Source of the DNA: Chryseobacterium arthrosphaerae
GTDB taxonomy: Bacteria > Bacteroidota > Bacteroidia > Flavobacteriales > Weeksellaceae
Assembly: GCF_001684965.1 (NCBI RefSeq)
Contig: NZ_MAYG01000001.1
Coordinates: 2,790,001-2,854,000, forward strand
Length of the DNA stretch: 64,000 nucleotides
Direction: 5' to 3'
In this document: positions 17,108 to 26,382 of the stretch, piece by piece
Layout of the letters: each line of letters opens with the position of its first letter
How positions within the stretch are numbered: the first letter of the stretch is position 1
The notes under the pieces: generated by a model
Database searches by the model: none
Told to the model about the DNA's origin: nothing
The model's input: only the letters and a program-made list of their open reading frames with translations
Program-made: the position numbers and the translations under genes

Positions 17108-17665
17108 TTACTTTTTGGAAGGCGCAGCAGAAGCTCCTAATTTGGTTTTCACCTGAGCTGTGATATCTTCACTTCCATCAGAATATACAAGGTTATTGCC
17201 TTCCTGTGCTGAAGTATCGAAAACATAGCTTAAACTTCTTTCTTTAGCTACAGCAGCAATAGCCGCCTTTACTTTTTGCTGTAACGGGGTATAGAGTTCC
17301 GTCTGTTTAGCACCAATATCTTTTGCAGCCTGCGCTCTTGTATCTTCAATTTTCTTACCAAGAGTCTGCAATTCTGTCTGTGCTGCCATAAGCTCTTTAG
17401 TCACGGCTTCTTTATTGGCCTGGCTCAGTGTTTTTTCTTTATCCTGGGCAGCTTTCAGTTTTGTCTGATATTCAGTGATCAGTTTTTCAACTTCCGTCTG
17501 CTTAGCTTTTGTCAGGTTATCAATAGTTGTAGTGGCTGTTTTTACTTCAGATAAACTTGCAAATACATCATCAGAGTTTACATTTCCAATTTTTTGTTGA
17601 GCATGAGCTGCATGAGCCGTCAGTGTTAATCCGGCTGTAATAAAAAATACTTTAATTAAATTCAT
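17108..17665 (-). CDS. OmpH/Skp-like periplasmic chaperone
   Basis: A signal peptide (MNLIKVFFITAGLTLTAHAA) is followed by QQKIGNVNSDDVF, the usual opening strand of Skp/OmpH proteins, a long Ala/Lys/Glu/Gln-rich coiled coil (about 45-120) and a short C-terminal strand region LSYVFDTSAQEGNNLVYSDG. Skp-like proteins hold outer-membrane proteins during transport across the periplasm. The frame is open to 17707, but the -7 box at 17705-17712 overlaps that upstream ATG and therefore supports the start at 17665. Monocistronic with a clean terminator. Confidence 0.88.
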   Translation of the reverse strand: MNLIKVFFITAGLTLTAHAAHAQQKIGNVNSDDVFASLSEVKTATTTIDNLTKAKQTEVEKLITEYQTKLKAAQDKEKTLSQANKEAVTKELMAAQTELQTLGKKIEDTRAQAAKDIGAKQTELYTPLQQKVKAAIAAVAKERSLSYVFDTSAQEGNNLVYSDGSEDITAQVKTKLGASAAPSKK

Positions 17666-17704
17666 TTTTAATATGGTTTTCAAAAACGCTTGTTTTTTTG
17701 TTTT

Positions 17705-17712
17705 CAAATATA
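17705..17712 (-). promoter_or_regulatory. -7 box of the OmpH-like gene
   Basis: TATATTTG on the minus strand, an exact TAnnTTTG match, 40 bases before the chosen start codon. It lies on top of the alternative ATG at 17705-17707 and so decides the start. Confidence 0.55.
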
Positions 17713-17956
17713 ATACAAATTTCCAATCCGATTTAAAGTTGTCTGAATTTGATCAAACCACAAAAATCACAAAAGATTTTTTAAACACATGCGTACAATT
17801 AAATAAGTAAAAAATACCGGATAAAAGCTCATGTAAGATGACAATCAGAGATTTTTACAAAAACATAACGTTCTAAAACTTTTGTGCCTTTATGGTTAAA
17901 AATCATGATTGCAAAAGTCCGGAAAGTTATAATATTACAGCACCATCCTTAAAATA
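17713..17956. other. Intergenic stretch without a gene
   Basis: Between the OmpH-like gene and aceA (304 bases in all) I see only the OmpH promoter and the aceA terminator. The rest is AT-rich, with no open frame of note, repeat or RNA fold. Confidence 0.6.
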
Positions 17957-17985
17957 AAACCTTTCCCAAAAGCTGAGAAAGGTTT
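17957..17985 (-). terminator. Terminator of aceA
   Basis: Stem AAACCTTTC / GAAAGGTTT with an eleven-base loop. On the minus strand it continues into TTATTTTAAGG. It lies 26 bases past the aceA stop codon. Confidence 0.72.
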
Positions 17986-18011
17986 AACATCAAAAAATAT
18001 GGAAAAAATGA

Positions 18012-19292
18012 CTAATGGAACTGTGCTGTTTCTGTAGAATCTTTCATGGCTACAGTTGCTGAAGAGCCATTGGTAACAATATTCTGCACTTCATCAAAAT
18101 ATCCTGTTCCCACGAAAGATTGGTGTTTCACTGCTCTGAACCCTCTCTGCTGTAATGCAAATTCACGTTCCTGGAGCTCAGAATATCCTGCCATTCCTCT
18201 TTCTTTATATGCCAAGGCCAGTTCAAACATTGCTGTATTCAGCGCATGGAATCCTGCCAGTGTGATAAACTGGAACTTATATCCCATTTTAGCAAGCTCT
18301 TCACGGAATGTGGACATCTCTTCAACGCTTAATCTCGCCGCCCAGTTGAAAGATGGAGAACAGTTATAGGCCAGCATCTTTCCAGGGAATTCAGCATGAA
18401 TACCTTCTGCGAATCTTCTTGCCTGTTCCAGATCCGGGTTTGAAGTTTCCATCCAGATCAGGTCTGCATACGGTGCATAAGACAACCCTCTGTCTATTCC
18501 CTGCTCCACGCCGTTTCTTACAACATAAAAGCCTTCGGAAGTTCTTTCACCGGTCACGAATTTTTTATCTCTGTCATCGATATCTGAAGTCAGCAGATCC
18601 GCTGCATCAGCATCTGTTCTTGCAATAATAATACTTGGAACTCCCAATACATCTGCTGCCAGACGTGCGGCAATCAGTTTATTGACAGCTTCCTGGGTAG
18701 GCACCAATACTTTCCCTCCTAAGTGTCCGCATTTTTTAGCAGAAGAAAGCTGATCTTCAAAGTGTACGGCAGCAGCTCCTGCCTCTATCATCTGTTTCAT
18801 CAGCTCGAAAGCGTTCAGGTTTCCGCCGAAGCCTGCTTCAGCATCAGCAATGATGGGTACAAGATATTCCCTGTCTCCGGTTCCGCTTACCGACTGTACC
18901 TGATCTGCTCTCAATAAAGCATTGTTGATTTTTTTTACCACAGAAGGCACTGAATTGGCCGGATACAAAGACTGGTCGGGATACATTTCTCCGGACAGAT
19001 TAGCATCAGCCGCCACCTGCCAGCCAGAAAGATAAATTGCTTCCAATCCTGCATCCACTTCCTGTACAGCCTGGTTCCCTGTAAGAGCTCCAAGACCTGC
19101 TACATAATCCTGCGTATTCAGTTTATTCCAGAATTTCTTAGACATTTCTGTAGCAATGGTATAATCAATGGTATAAGATCCCCGAAGTTTTAGCACTTCT
19201 TCTGCCGTATAAGGTCTTTTCACACCGTTCCAGCGGGGATTTGTCAGCCAATCCTGCTCGATGGTCTGGATTTGTTCTTGTCTTGTTTTCAT
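18012..19292 (-). CDS. aceA: Isocitrate lyase
   Basis: Splits isocitrate to glyoxylate and succinate in the glyoxylate shunt. The active-site block [13 protein letters not shown] has the catalytic Cys188, and the Mg-binding ADAEAGFGG lies at 150-157; SPSFNW further on binds substrate. Length of 426 residues matches the proteobacterial-type enzyme. It lies 95 bases downstream of aceB on the same strand and ends in its own terminator, so aceB-aceA probably form one operon facing the regulator gene at 21089. Confidence 0.97.
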   Translation of the reverse strand: MKTRQEQIQTIEQDWLTNPRWNGVKRPYTAEEVLKLRGSYTIDYTIATEMSKKFWNKLNTQDYVAGLGALTGNQAVQEVDAGLEAIYLSGWQVAADANLSGEMYPDQSLYPANSVPSVVKKINNALLRADQVQSVSGTGDREYLVPIIADAEAGFGGNLNAFELMKQMIEAGAAAVHFEDQLSSAKKCGHLGGKVLVPTQEAVNKLIAARLAADVLGVPSIIIARTDADAADLLTSDIDDRDKKFVTGERTSEGFYVVRNGVEQGIDRGLSYAPYADLIWMETSNPDLEQARRFAEGIHAEFPGKMLAYNCSPSFNWAARLSVEEMSTFREELAKMGYKFQFITLAGFHALNTAMFELALAYKERGMAGYSELQEREFALQQRGFRAVKHQSFVGTGYFDEVQNIVTNGSSATVAMKDSTETAQFH

Positions 19293-19387
19293 AATATTTG
19301 GATTTTGTAAGATTAAAGATTGAGGAATTAACAGGTTGAAGTGGTAGCTGGTATCATCACCACGACTCAGGTGCTTTCTCTTTTAAA

Positions 19388-20962
19388 TCAGATAAAAGGA
19401 TAGGCCTTCAATGTCAGGAACTCTTCAAAGTTTTCCGAGAAGATCAGTTCATTGAAAAGCTCTTTGGCCAGATTGAATTTTCCGTTTTTAAAGCGTTGTT
19501 CGCCGACGTATTTTTCAATATTGTCCATTTCTTCGGTTTCCCATTGAAGAATCATATTTCTTGTCAGTGTTCTGTCGTCACTCAGAATGGCTTCATTTTT
19601 CAGCCATTGCCAGATCTGTGTTCTTGAGATTTCGGCTGTAGCGGCATCTTCCATCAGATTATAAATGGCTGCTGCCCCTACTCCCATCAGCCAGCTTTCA
19701 ATATAAAGGATTCCCACATTGATATTTTTCCGGATTCCTTTTTCTGTGATCTCACCTTTAGGAATTTCCAGCAACTCGTTTTCTGTAATATGGTATTCTA
19801 CCTTCCTGTCAATCTGGTTTTCAGAGGGCATATACTGATCGAAGATTTCTTTCGCTACTGAAACCAATGCCGGATGGGCAACCCATGTCCCGTCATGGCC
19901 GTTTTTCACTTCTCTTTCTTTATCATTTCTCACTTTTTCAAAAGCGATACGATTGGCTTCATCATCATCTTTCACCGGAATCTGGGCGGCCATACCACCA
20001 ATAGCATGAACGTTCCGCTTATGACATATTTCAATAACTCTTTTGGAATAAGCGCTCATAAAAGGAGAAGTCATGGTTACCTGATCTCTGTCCGGAACAA
20101 TAAATTCCGGCAGGTTTCTGAATTTTTTGATATAGGAAAAAATATAATCCCATCTTCCGCAGTTCAGTCCTGCGCTGTGTTCTTTTAATTCAAATAAAAT
20201 CTCATCAATCTGAAATGAAGCGGTAATGGTCTCTATTAAAACAGTTGCTTTAATGGTTCCTTCAGGAATTCCCAGATAATTCTGTGCAAAAACAAACACT
20301 TCATTCCACCAGCGGGCTTCTTTGTAATGTTCTAATTTGGGAAGATAAAAATAAGGTCCGCTTCCGTTTTCCAGAAGTTTTTGGGCATTTCTGAAGAAAT
20401 AAATTCCAAAATCAGTCAATGAACCGGATGCTTCTTCTCCATTGATTCCGATATGTTTTTCAGGTAAATGAAGTCCCCTTGGACGAACCAACAGGACAGC
20501 CGTTTTTTCATTAAGACTATATGCTTTCCCTTTTTCATTTATGAAATCTATATTTCTGCTGATCGCATCCGAAAGGTTAATTTGTCCGTGCATACAGTTG
20601 TCCCATGTAGGCGAGTTACTGTCTTCAAAATCTGCCATGAATGTAAAGGCACCGGAATTCAGAGCATTAATGATCATTTTTCTGTCTACGGGCCCTGTAA
20701 TCTCTACCCTTCTGTCTAACAAATCTTCAGGCAGTGAAGCGCACACCCAATCTGCATTTCTGATCTCTTCAGTCTCTTTGAGAAATGCCGGGAGAATTCC
20801 CTGATCAAATTTCTGCTGTATTTTCTTTCTTTCGTTTAAAAGTTCCAGTCTTTTATGATTAAAGTTCTGGTGCAATGCTACAAGAAAGTCGATCAAATCC
20901 GGGGTGAAAATTTCTTCAAACTGCTTCTGAGCCTTTATTTTTAATTGAGTTCTGATTTCCAT
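19388..20962 (-). CDS. aceB: Malate synthase A
   Basis: Condenses glyoxylate and acetyl-CoA to malate. FMADFEDSNSPTWDN, LVRPRGLHLPEKH, GTIKATVLIETITASFQIDE and LNCGRWDYIFSYIKK are the standard malate synthase A blocks, holding the catalytic Arg and the metal-binding Glu and Asp. The frame is open to 21013, but the ATG at 20962 (MEIRTQLKIKAQ) gives the family length of about 525 residues and lies about 23 bases past the predicted transcript start. First gene of the aceB-aceA operon. Confidence 0.97.
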   Translation of the reverse strand: MEIRTQLKIKAQKQFEEIFTPDLIDFLVALHQNFNHKRLELLNERKKIQQKFDQGILPAFLKETEEIRNADWVCASLPEDLLDRRVEITGPVDRKMIINALNSGAFTFMADFEDSNSPTWDNCMHGQINLSDAISRNIDFINEKGKAYSLNEKTAVLLVRPRGLHLPEKHIGINGEEASGSLTDFGIYFFRNAQKLLENGSGPYFYLPKLEHYKEARWWNEVFVFAQNYLGIPEGTIKATVLIETITASFQIDEILFELKEHSAGLNCGRWDYIFSYIKKFRNLPEFIVPDRDQVTMTSPFMSAYSKRVIEICHKRNVHAIGGMAAQIPVKDDDEANRIAFEKVRNDKEREVKNGHDGTWVAHPALVSVAKEIFDQYMPSENQIDRKVEYHITENELLEIPKGEITEKGIRKNINVGILYIESWLMGVGAAAIYNLMEDAATAEISRTQIWQWLKNEAILSDDRTLTRNMILQWETEEMDNIEKYVGEQRFKNGKFNLAKELFNELIFSENFEEFLTLKAYPFI

Positions 20963-20990
20963 AACTTGTTGATTTTGTGATTTGACATTA

Positions 20991-20998
20991 CAAACATA
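20991..20998 (-). promoter_or_regulatory. -7 box of aceB
   Basis: TATGTTTG on the minus strand, an exact TAnnTTTG match, giving a leader of about 23 nt before the aceB start. A TTG at 21013-21015 is only 14 bases further, shorter than the usual 17-23. Confidence 0.5.
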
Positions 20999-21019
20999 AA
21001 TAAAAATTTTCACAAATAA

Positions 21020-21029
21020 CGAACGTTCG
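21020..21029. promoter_or_regulatory. Operator candidate 1 in the aceB-regulator gap
   Basis: Perfect palindrome CGAACGTTCG, containing the same GCGAA/TTCGC arm seen in the site at 21052-21067. It lies just upstream of the aceB promoter. Probable site for the adjacent regulator. Confidence 0.5.
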
Positions 21030-21051
21030 CTAAATTTATTTAAAAATTATT

Positions 21052-21067
21052 ATGCGAATAATCGCAT
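21052..21067. promoter_or_regulatory. Operator candidate 2 in the aceB-regulator gap
   Basis: Perfect inverted repeat ATGCGA-ATAA-TCGCAT, ten bases upstream of the -7 box of the regulator gene, in the region where RNA polymerase would contact -33. It suggests autoregulation. Confidence 0.5.
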
Positions 21068-21076
21068 CTAAATATT

Positions 21077-21084
21077 TATATTTG
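21077..21084 (+). promoter_or_regulatory. -7 box of the ScfR-like regulator
   Basis: TATATTTG, an exact TAnnTTTG match. The start codon of the regulator begins only five bases after its last G, so the transcript would be leaderless or nearly so. Confidence 0.5.
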
Positions 21085-21088
21085 ACTC

Positions 21089-22564
21089 ATGAACCCAGAA
21101 AGTGATTTTATCAAAACAGTTTTCGGACTGAAACTGAAGCAGCAGAGACAAAGGAAAAACTGGTCTCTGCAGGATCTTGCTGTAAAAACCGGCTTATCTA
21201 AATCTTACCTCAACGAAATTGAGAATGGAAAAAAATATCCGAAACACGACAAGATCATTCAGCTTTCGGAAGCACTGAACTGTACTTTTGACGACCTGGT
21301 TTCTACAAAGCTTGACAAAAGTCTGGCGCCTTTCAATGAAATCCTGCAATCTGATTTTTTCAAAGAGGTTCCGCTTGAACTTTTCGGGATCAACAAAAAC
21401 AATCTTATCAGCATTATCAGTGACGCTCCCAAAAAGGTAACCGCTTTTATCAATGCCCTGATTGAGATTTCTCAGAATTATAATCTGGGAAAAGAAAGAT
21501 TTTATTTTGCTGTTCTGCGTTCATTCCAGGAATTGTATGATAATTATTTTCCGGAAATTGAAGATAAGGTTAGCCGGTTCATCCAGGAAAACCAGCTTCA
21601 TATAGACAGAAACCTGAAGCCTGATGTTCTGGAAATGATACTCATAGAAAAGTTTGGTTATACGATTCAGTCTGAGGATTTCGAAACATACGGAACATTG
21701 GACAATCTCCGCTCACTGTTCATTCCGGAAAATAAATTACTGCTTCTGAACAGAAAGCTTGAAAAAGACCAGAAGACATTCATTTTAGCAAAAGAAATAG
21801 GATTTAAGGTCTTAGATTTAAAGATCCGTCCCAATACTTATTCATGGCTTGATTTCGGAAGTTTTGAAGAAATTCTGAATAATTTTTATGCTTCTTATTT
21901 TGCCGGAGCTTTATTAATTTCAAAAGAACCTGTCATTGAGAAAACTTCAGCATTTTTCCGGCAAAACAGCTGGGAGCCCAAAGACTTTGAAAATCTTATC
22001 AATAGCTTTACGCATTCGCCGGAAACCTTTTATTACCGTTTGACCAATGTTCTTTCTGCCGAAATGGGAATCAAAGACCTGTTTTATCTATGCCTGGTAA
22101 AAAAGAACGGTTCGGATAAAATACAGATCTTAAAAGAGCTGCACCTCAACCATCAGCAGGCACCCCACGCCAATGCTACGAATGAGCATTACTGCAGAAG
22201 ATGGATTGCCGTGAAAAACCTGCACCATTTAAAAGAAAATGAAACGCTGACCGATGCACAGATTTCTCATTACAAAGACCAGGGAATAAGTTATCTGGTG
22301 ATATCCACCTCTCAGAAGAATCCTTTTTCAGACGGAAGTAACAGAAGCTACTGCCTGGGCATTCTGCTGAATCCGCAGACTATAAAGAAAATCAGTTTCA
22401 TCAAATCTCCTTCTTTAAAGACCATCAATGTGGGCGTAACGTGTGAATCCTGCAGCATTGCAGACTGTGAGGTCAGAGAAGCTCCTCCGGTACGGCTGGA
22501 AAAGGAACATTTCAACCTCAGCATGAAAAGTGCTATTGAGAAGATAAGGAAGGATTTTGAGTGA
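21089..22564 (+). CDS. ScfR/RamB-like XRE-family regulator of the glyoxylate shunt
   Basis: A 491-residue regulator. An XRE helix-turn-helix lies at about 12-66 (LKLKQQRQRKNWSLQDLAVK, GLSKSYLNEIENGKKYP). A middle region (about 215-260) occupies the place of the IrrE/ImmA-like DUF955 domain but lacks HExxH (FILAKEIGF). The C-terminus has a Cys cluster, GVTCESCSIADC, as in the DUF2083 part of RamB, PrpR and ScfR proteins. Those regulators respond to short-chain acyl-CoA and control glyoxylate or methylcitrate genes. It is transcribed divergently from aceB-aceA across a gap with two related palindromes, so it very likely controls them and itself. Whether it activates or represses cannot be told. 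Confidence 0.85.
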   Translation: MNPESDFIKTVFGLKLKQQRQRKNWSLQDLAVKTGLSKSYLNEIENGKKYPKHDKIIQLSEALNCTFDDLVSTKLDKSLAPFNEILQSDFFKEVPLELFGINKNNLISIISDAPKKVTAFINALIEISQNYNLGKERFYFAVLRSFQELYDNYFPEIEDKVSRFIQENQLHIDRNLKPDVLEMILIEKFGYTIQSEDFETYGTLDNLRSLFIPENKLLLLNRKLEKDQKTFILAKEIGFKVLDLKIRPNTYSWLDFGSFEEILNNFYASYFAGALLISKEPVIEKTSAFFRQNSWEPKDFENLINSFTHSPETFYYRLTNVLSAEMGIKDLFYLCLVKKNGSDKIQILKELHLNHQQAPHANATNEHYCRRWIAVKNLHHLKENETLTDAQISHYKDQGISYLVISTSQKNPFSDGSNRSYCLGILLNPQTIKKISFIKSPSLKTINVGVTCESCSIADCEVREAPPVRLEKEHFNLSMKSAIEKIRKDFE

Positions 22565-22696
22565 GAGGGTTTTATTGGGTTGGAGAGTTTGAGGGTGTAA
22601 GCGTGCGATGATAAGAATGCAGTTTTTAAGATTAAAGGTGGTGTTTTTTAATTGATCAGCTGAAAACTATTTCATAACTTAGTAAAAAACACATCC

Positions 22697-23350
22697 ATGA
22701 TACTAGACCTGCTTTTCCCCAACCGCTGCATTGAATGCAACAGAATCATCGATCCTGATCTTCTGGTATGTGATCTCTGTTTCAGCCAGATTCATTTCAC
22801 CCATTATGCCTATTCCGAACATAATCCGATTAAAGAAAGGTGCAGTCTGTTTTTTCCTGTTGAATATACTTTTGCATTAATGCAGTTTGAAGAAGAAAGC
22901 CTGAGCCGGAAGATTATTCACGAGCTGAAATACAGAAACAGAGAAATAACCGGAAAAGTCCTGGCAGACTGGACCACTGAACGACTTGATTTTAAAAATG
23001 AAAAGCCGGATCTTATGGTAAGTATTCCACTTCATCCTAAGAAGCTAAGGGAAAGAGGATATAATCAGCTTCATGTATTTACCGAGGCATTGTCGGCATT
23101 TTATACCATTCCTTTTGATCATGAGCTGCTCAGAAGAAATCATTATGCCAAAGCACAGGCCTTAAAAGATAAGAAACACAGACTGGAAACAGTCAACACA
23201 TTTTCCGTGACACAACCTGTCACCGGAAAACATATTCTGCTGATTGACGATGTTTTTACCACAGGAAATACAATATCCTCTGTTGCATGGGAGATCCTGA
23301 ATTCCGGAGATAATAAAGTGAGCGTTCTGGTGATGGCCATGGATGTGTAA
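22697..23350 (+). CDS. comF: ComF-family phosphoribosyltransferase-like protein
   Basis: A 217-residue protein with an N-terminal zinc-finger-like Cys set (C11, C14, C25, C28) and a C-terminal type I PRTase domain whose PRPP loop is HILLIDDVFTTGNT near residues 180-193. LVSIPLHPKKLRERGYNQL is the other hallmark. ComF is needed for DNA uptake in competent bacteria, though the biochemical role is unclear. The gene is separated by about 130 bases of GT-rich sequence from the regulator gene upstream. Confidence 0.9.
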   Translation: MILDLLFPNRCIECNRIIDPDLLVCDLCFSQIHFTHYAYSEHNPIKERCSLFFPVEYTFALMQFEEESLSRKIIHELKYRNREITGKVLADWTTERLDFKNEKPDLMVSIPLHPKKLRERGYNQLHVFTEALSAFYTIPFDHELLRRNHYAKAQALKDKKHRLETVNTFSVTQPVTGKHILLIDDVFTTGNTISSVAWEILNSGDNKVSVLVMAMDV

Positions 23351-23460
23351 ATTTAAATTTTGCCATTTCTGTTTTAATTGGTAAAGTATCTATCAGAAAA
23401 AAATTTCATCCCTTTCCCTTTTCAAATCTTTTTCCTAATTTTCCGGAAAACTAATTCATA

Positions 23461-24147
23461 ATGCCCCATCTGATCTTATTACACGGAGCTTTAGGCCACA
23501 ATGATATTTTCACTCCTTATTTAGAAGAACTATCCCGTTATTTTAGTATTCATACCCCTTTATTTTCCGGGCATGGGGATACTAAGCTTCCAGAAGATGG
23601 TATTACAATTGAAAAATATACTCAGGAACTGGCTGTATACTGCGAAGAGCATGATTTAACTGATGTTTCCTTTTTCGGACACAGTATGGGCGGATATGTT
23701 GCGCTTTGCTACGCAATGAAAGTTCCTGAAAATGTAAAATCGATCATTACATTGGGGACGAAATTCGACTGGTCTGAAGAACAGGCAAGGAAAGAAGCTA
23801 AAATGCTGAATCCAGAGGTAATTACAGAAAAAGTTCCACAATACGCGCAGCTTTTAGAATCACAACACGGATCTGAATGGAAAGCACTTCTTCCGGCCAT
23901 CGCAGAATTAATGATTGACCTGGGGAAAAATCCTCCTTTGAAAAATAACCTGAGTACAATTACAGTTCCTGTTCAGATCATAGTAGGCGATGAAGACAAT
24001 ATGGTAACTATTGAAGAGAGCCTACAGGTTTACAGAAGCCTCCCGGATGCAAAATTGGCCGTACTCCCGGATACCAGACATCCTATGGATAAAGTACGAC
24101 CAAGTTTATTATTGAATTTAATCAAAGATTTCTGGAATCTTTCTTAA
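23461..24147 (+). CDS. Alpha/beta hydrolase
   Basis: A 228-residue hydrolase with an oxyanion block LLHGALGHNDIF near residues 6-17, the nucleophile elbow GHSMGG (S75), an acidic residue in VGDEDNMV and the catalytic His207 in DTRHPMD. No signal peptide. Substrate unknown; the short cap region between S75 and the acidic residue fits small esterases or MhpC-like C-C hydrolases. It ends one base from the stop codon of the convergent upp gene. Confidence 0.85.
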   Translation: MPHLILLHGALGHNDIFTPYLEELSRYFSIHTPLFSGHGDTKLPEDGITIEKYTQELAVYCEEHDLTDVSFFGHSMGGYVALCYAMKVPENVKSIITLGTKFDWSEEQARKEAKMLNPEVITEKVPQYAQLLESQHGSEWKALLPAIAELMIDLGKNPPLKNNLSTITVPVQIIVGDEDNMVTIEESLQVYRSLPDAKLAVLPDTRHPMDKVRPSLLLNLIKDFWNLS

Positions 24148-24148
24148 T

Positions 24149-24799
24149 TTATCGCTGAAGTTTCTCCCCGTAGCTTAAATCTCCGGCATCACCCAAACCA
24201 GGAGTGATATATCCTTTTGAAGTCAGGTGCTCATCTATAGCTCCTACCCAAATCTGAGCATCAGGATATGCATTCTGAATGGTTTCTACTCCCTGTTTTG
24301 AAGCAATTGCAGCCACGATATGAAGTTGTGTGGGATTTCCGTTAGTCAGTAAGTCCTTGATTGCTTCAATTAACGAAGCTCCTGTTGCCAGCATAGGATC
24401 TGCTACGATCAAAGGTCTTCCTTCAATGTTAGGACAGGTAAGATAATCCTGTTTAATGGAAAAATAATCGTTCGCATCGTGTTTTCTGTAAGCTGCTACA
24501 AAACCACAGTCTGCCCTGTCGAGATAATTCAAAATCCCTTCAAACAAAGGAACTCCGGCTCTTAATATGGTAGTAATCACCGGCTGAACTGCAATTTCCC
24601 TGCTTTTTATCGTATCTAGCGGAGTCTGGATTTCAACTTCTCTCTGTTCTAAACCTTTACTGATTTCGAAAGCTGCAATTTCTCCGATTCTTTCCATATT
24701 TCTACGGAATCTCATACGGTCATGCTGAATTTCAATGTTTCGAAGTTCGTTAATCCATTCATTGACAAGAGAAAAGTTTTGAGATAATATAGTAAGCAT
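24149..24799 (-). CDS. upp: Uracil phosphoribosyltransferase
   Basis: Makes UMP from uracil and PRPP. The PRPP-binding loop is VADPMLATGASL near residues 131-142, and the uracil-binding region is WVGAIDEHLTSKGYITPGLGDAGDLSYG close to the C-terminus. The N-terminal half contains TTILRAGVPLFEGILNY, typical of the family. Length 216 is normal. Convergent with the hydrolase gene, one base apart. Divergence from the der terminator on the other side shows it is a single-gene unit. Confidence 0.93.
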   Translation of the reverse strand: MLTILSQNFSLVNEWINELRNIEIQHDRMRFRRNMERIGEIAAFEISKGLEQREVEIQTPLDTIKSREIAVQPVITTILRAGVPLFEGILNYLDRADCGFVAAYRKHDANDYFSIKQDYLTCPNIEGRPLIVADPMLATGASLIEAIKDLLTNGNPTQLHIVAAIASKQGVETIQNAYPDAQIWVGAIDEHLTSKGYITPGLGDAGDLSYGEKLQR

Positions 24800-24843
24800 G
24801 AAGATCTTAATTTTAAATTAGGTAAATCGACGTTTGATTCCTG

Positions 24844-24851
24844 CAAAATTA
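24844..24851 (-). promoter_or_regulatory. -7 box of upp
   Basis: TAATTTTG on the minus strand, an exact TAnnTTTG match, 45 bases before the upp start codon. Confidence 0.45.
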
Positions 24852-24905
24852 CAACTAAAAAACGAATCTGCAGTTTGATGCCGAATAGAATAAGCAGGTC
24901 TACAA

Positions 24906-24938
24906 AAAATCTGGCAAGGGTTTTCCTCACCAGATTTC
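24906..24938 (-). terminator. Terminator of der
   Basis: On the minus strand AAATCTGG and CCAGATTT pair, with further pairing inside (GAGG/CCTT region), followed by six T residues. It lies about 20 bases past the der stop codon. Confidence 0.8.
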
Positions 24939-24955
24939 TTTATAATCAATTGTTT

Positions 24956-26266
24956 TTATTTTTGTCTGAAGTACACTTCGATCGGAACTCCGGTAAACCC
25001 AAATTCTTTTCTCAACTGGTTTTCAGTAAATCTCTTATATGGCTCCTTCACATACTGCGGAAGGTTGCAGAAGAATACAAACTGCGGCGACGGAGTAGGA
25101 AGCTGAACACAATATTTGATTTTGATATATTTTCCTTTAAGCGCCGGTGGCGGAGTTCTTTCGAAAATAGGAAGCATTACTTCGTTCAGTTTTGAAGTCT
25201 TGATTTTCTTTTTACGGTCCTCATACACTTCCATTGCTACTTCTACGGCTTTCAGAATTCTCTGCTTCGTCAAAGCAGAAACGAAAAGGATCGGAATATC
25301 CTGGAACTGACCGATTTTATCTTTGATTGATTTTTCAAAATCACGCATTGTATTGGTCTGCTTATCTTCGATCAAATCCCATTTGTTGACAAGAATCACA
25401 ATTCCTTTTCTGTTTTTCTGAGCCAACCCGAAAATATTCATATCCTGAGACTCCCACCCTTGTGTAGCATCTACCATGATGATAACCACATCAGAATATT
25501 CAATAGAACGGATAGAACGCATTACAGAATAGAATTCAAGGTCTTCATTTACTTTAGACTTTCTTCTCATTCCGGCTGTATCTACCAATACAAACTCATG
25601 ACCGAATTTGTTGTATAGCGTCTGAATACTGTCTCTGGTAGTTCCTGCAATATCGGTTACAATATTTCTTTCAACATCCAATAAAGCATTGGTCATTGTA
25701 GATTTTCCTACATTCGGACGACCTGCAATGGTGATCTTAGGCAGTCCTTCGAAAGGATCCTTATATTCTGTAGTAGGAAAATCATTTACGATATCATCCA
25801 GCAAGTCTCCTGTTCCGGAACCTGTCGCTGAAGAAAGTGTATAATATTTATCGATACCTAACTGATAGAATTCTGTTGCCGGAAGTTCTTCTTTAGCAGA
25901 GTCTACTTTATTGATAACAATATAGATCGGTTTATTGGATCTTCTCAGAAGTCTGTAAATTTCGTGATCCGTATCGGTAAGTCCTTCCTCCACATTCATC
26001 ATAAAGATGATGGACGTTGCTTCATCTACGGCTAGCTGTACCTGCTTACGGATTTCTTCTTCAAAGATATCATCTGTACCTACATCATACCCTCCGGTAT
26101 CAATAACGGTAAAGTCTACCCCATTCCAGTCAGATTTTCCGTAGTGACGGTCTCTGGTAACACCGGCTGTAGAATCTACAATAGCCTCTCTTCTTTCTAA
26201 TAAACGGTTAAAAAGCGTGGATTTTCCTACGTTGGGACGTCCAACGATTGCGACAATATTTGACAT
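24956..26266 (-). CDS. der: GTPase Der (EngA), ribosome assembly
   Basis: Essential GTPase with two tandem G domains that helps 50S assembly. G1 motifs GRPNVGKST occur at 8-16 and again near 181-189; the first domain has DTGGYD and NKVD, the second DTAGMRRK and NKWD. A KH-like domain fills the C-terminal 80 residues (PALKGKYIKIKYCVQ to EVYFRQK). Length 436 is typical. Its promoter appears to lie at 26347-26354, giving a 75-nt leader. Confidence 0.97.
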   Translation of the reverse strand: MSNIVAIVGRPNVGKSTLFNRLLERREAIVDSTAGVTRDRHYGKSDWNGVDFTVIDTGGYDVGTDDIFEEEIRKQVQLAVDEATSIIFMMNVEEGLTDTDHEIYRLLRRSNKPIYIVINKVDSAKEELPATEFYQLGIDKYYTLSSATGSGTGDLLDDIVNDFPTTEYKDPFEGLPKITIAGRPNVGKSTMTNALLDVERNIVTDIAGTTRDSIQTLYNKFGHEFVLVDTAGMRRKSKVNEDLEFYSVMRSIRSIEYSDVVIIMVDATQGWESQDMNIFGLAQKNRKGIVILVNKWDLIEDKQTNTMRDFEKSIKDKIGQFQDIPILFVSALTKQRILKAVEVAMEVYEDRKKKIKTSKLNEVMLPIFERTPPPALKGKYIKIKYCVQLPTPSPQFVFFCNLPQYVKEPYKRFTENQLRKEFGFTGVPIEVYFRQK

Positions 26267-26346
26267 AAAAAATGTTTAATAATCCTTTGCTGTGCTCAGG
26301 ATATGTTATTAATGGGTTACTCCAACTTTTGGAGCCCAATTTTTTG

Positions 26347-26354
26347 CAAAGATA
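26347..26354 (-). promoter_or_regulatory. -7 box of der
   Basis: TATCTTTG on the minus strand, an exact TAnnTTTG match, 80 bases before the der start codon. Confidence 0.4.
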
Positions 26355-26382
26355 AGATTTTATAATTTAACAGTTAAGTAAT

